Shown: positions 63,216 to 64,000 of the stretch, piece by piece
How positions within the stretch are numbered: position 1 is the first letter of the stretch
Layout of the letters: every line of letters begins with the position of its first letter
NCBI GenBank assembly: GCA_914767715.1
Contig: OU612066.1
Coordinates: 33,638,283-33,702,282, forward strand
Source: Membranipora membranacea
Lineage: Eukaryota; Bryozoa; Gymnolaemata; Cheilostomatida; Membraniporidae
DNA: 64,000 nt
Direction of reading: 5' to 3'
Made by a program: the position numbers and the translations under genes
Notes under the pieces: generated by a model
Database searches by the model: none
What the model was told of the DNA's origin: nothing
Seen by the model: only the letters and a program-made list of their open reading frames with translations

Positions 63216-64000
63216 ATGAAGGCTGCTGGATTATTATTTGTTATAGCCTGTGCTCTATTAACTTGTGATGCTCAACAGGGCGTCCCGGCATGGGTAAGTT
63301 TTCTCCACCTCTCTTCTCTCTTAATTGTTCAGTTCAATAGAAGTCTAGAATTGTTTCTGAGAAAACAGTTTATTGATCAATTCTGCCCATACATGTGCAT
63401 GTACATCGCCTGGCGTAAAAGCATCAAAAGAACAAGTAAATATGGGCGATTGCATCTTATCATTATCTGGTTTAACATATTGATGGTGAACGTGTTAGAC
63501 TTTAGTGTAACCTCAAACGATGACTTACTTTTTATTTGCAGCTTCTAAATGAGATGAGGCTTATAAAGGTTGATGCTGAGACTAATGTGAAAAGCGCTCA
63601 GTATGTGCTCGACAGAATTCGTAAGTAAAATCATCATTGGTATGATTGTTTATCCTTGGGTATTGATATTGTTGCAAGTAGATTGCTCACACCACAGGTT
63701 AGCCACATCTTTTGCTGCAGTTCTCGGATTTTCATACACATCCAGGCAGCCAAATTATAAAATGTTGTGTACTTATTACATTTATTCACATTTATTAACC
63801 TTTGTTAACGTTTTTCAACATTCATTAGCGTTTGTTAACGTAAAACTTATCTCCGATCCACCCGTCATTTAAGTTTGACCAATAACTCTCAAAAGAAAAG
63901 ATTTTCTTTTCTTACAGAGGAGACTCTAAGCCGAGGTTTGCAGTATACTGGTACTTACCAGCGTGAGAGGAGAGTGACAGTGAAATCTAATGTGAAGCCA
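63216..64000 (+). CDS. 5' part of a secreted-protein gene of unknown family
   Basis: Three exons are visible, 63,216-63,293, 63,542-63,620 and 63,918-64,000 (runs off the window), coding for 80 residues so far. The start MKAAGLLFVIACALLTCDAQ is a clear signal peptide; cleavage is likely after CDA. The ATG at 63,216 is preferred to upstream non-ATG codons because the signal sequence begins there. The mature part, LLNEMRLIKVDAETNVKSAQ then YVLDRIQETLSRGLQYTGTY, is helical and hydrophilic and may form a coiled coil, followed by a basic QRERRVTVKSNVKP. I do not recognise the family; the diagnostic domain probably lies beyond the window. Confidence 0.75.

Overview
The window looks like nuclear DNA of an invertebrate animal. 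Genes are split by many small spliceosomal introns with GT..AG ends, the DNA is AT-rich with decayed transposons and minisatellites, and the families are metazoan: CD225/dispanin, METTL17, a CARD plus death-domain adaptor, an SLC9B Na+/H+ exchanger and a sperm microtubule inner protein. I cannot name the phylum; a marine invertebrate is a guess. All gene models were spliced by eye from frame, splice sites and recalled family sequences.

Region 1 (1-20,700) is a tandem CD225/dispanin locus. Two intact three-exon genes (8,652-9,952 and 19,680-20,647) lie among at least five decayed copies or fragments (about 556-660, 5,589-5,830, 12,357-12,445, 15,453-15,786, 18,178-18,690). Much of it is a segmental duplication: 1-5,900 and 11,730-15,860 are diverged collinear blocks. 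Transposons cut into it: a 5'-truncated LINE at 1,301-2,630 whose empty site survives in the second block, a hAT-like element at 10,690-11,551, and a 1.86-kb foldback at 16,321-18,176.

Region 2 (20,700-25,500) has no gene I can support. It holds a sharply bounded 822-bp inverted-repeat transposon (23,367-24,188) with 19-bp perfect termini and a 9-bp target duplication.

Region 3 (25,542-40,805) is the core of ordinary genes. METTL17 (13 exons, minus strand) and a SPMIP1-like gene (3 exons, plus strand) start 295 bp apart, head to head, with an RFX X-box-like motif between them. Next on the plus strand is a CRADD/RAIDD-like adaptor (5 coding exons) with an 11-bp minisatellite in an intron.

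Region 4 (42,198-46,415, minus) is one gene for a 1,083-residue, mostly disordered, probably N-myristoylated protein that I do not recognise. 46,416-54,130 is a large gap with no supported gene.

Region 5 (54,156-61,896, plus) is a complete 13-exon SLC9B (NHA) exchanger of 617 residues with its ion-binding Asp pair. The window ends inside the 5' part of an unrecognised secreted-protein gene (63,216-64,000).

The genes do not form one pathway. The closest thing to an unusual system is the dispanin array with its foldback elements.
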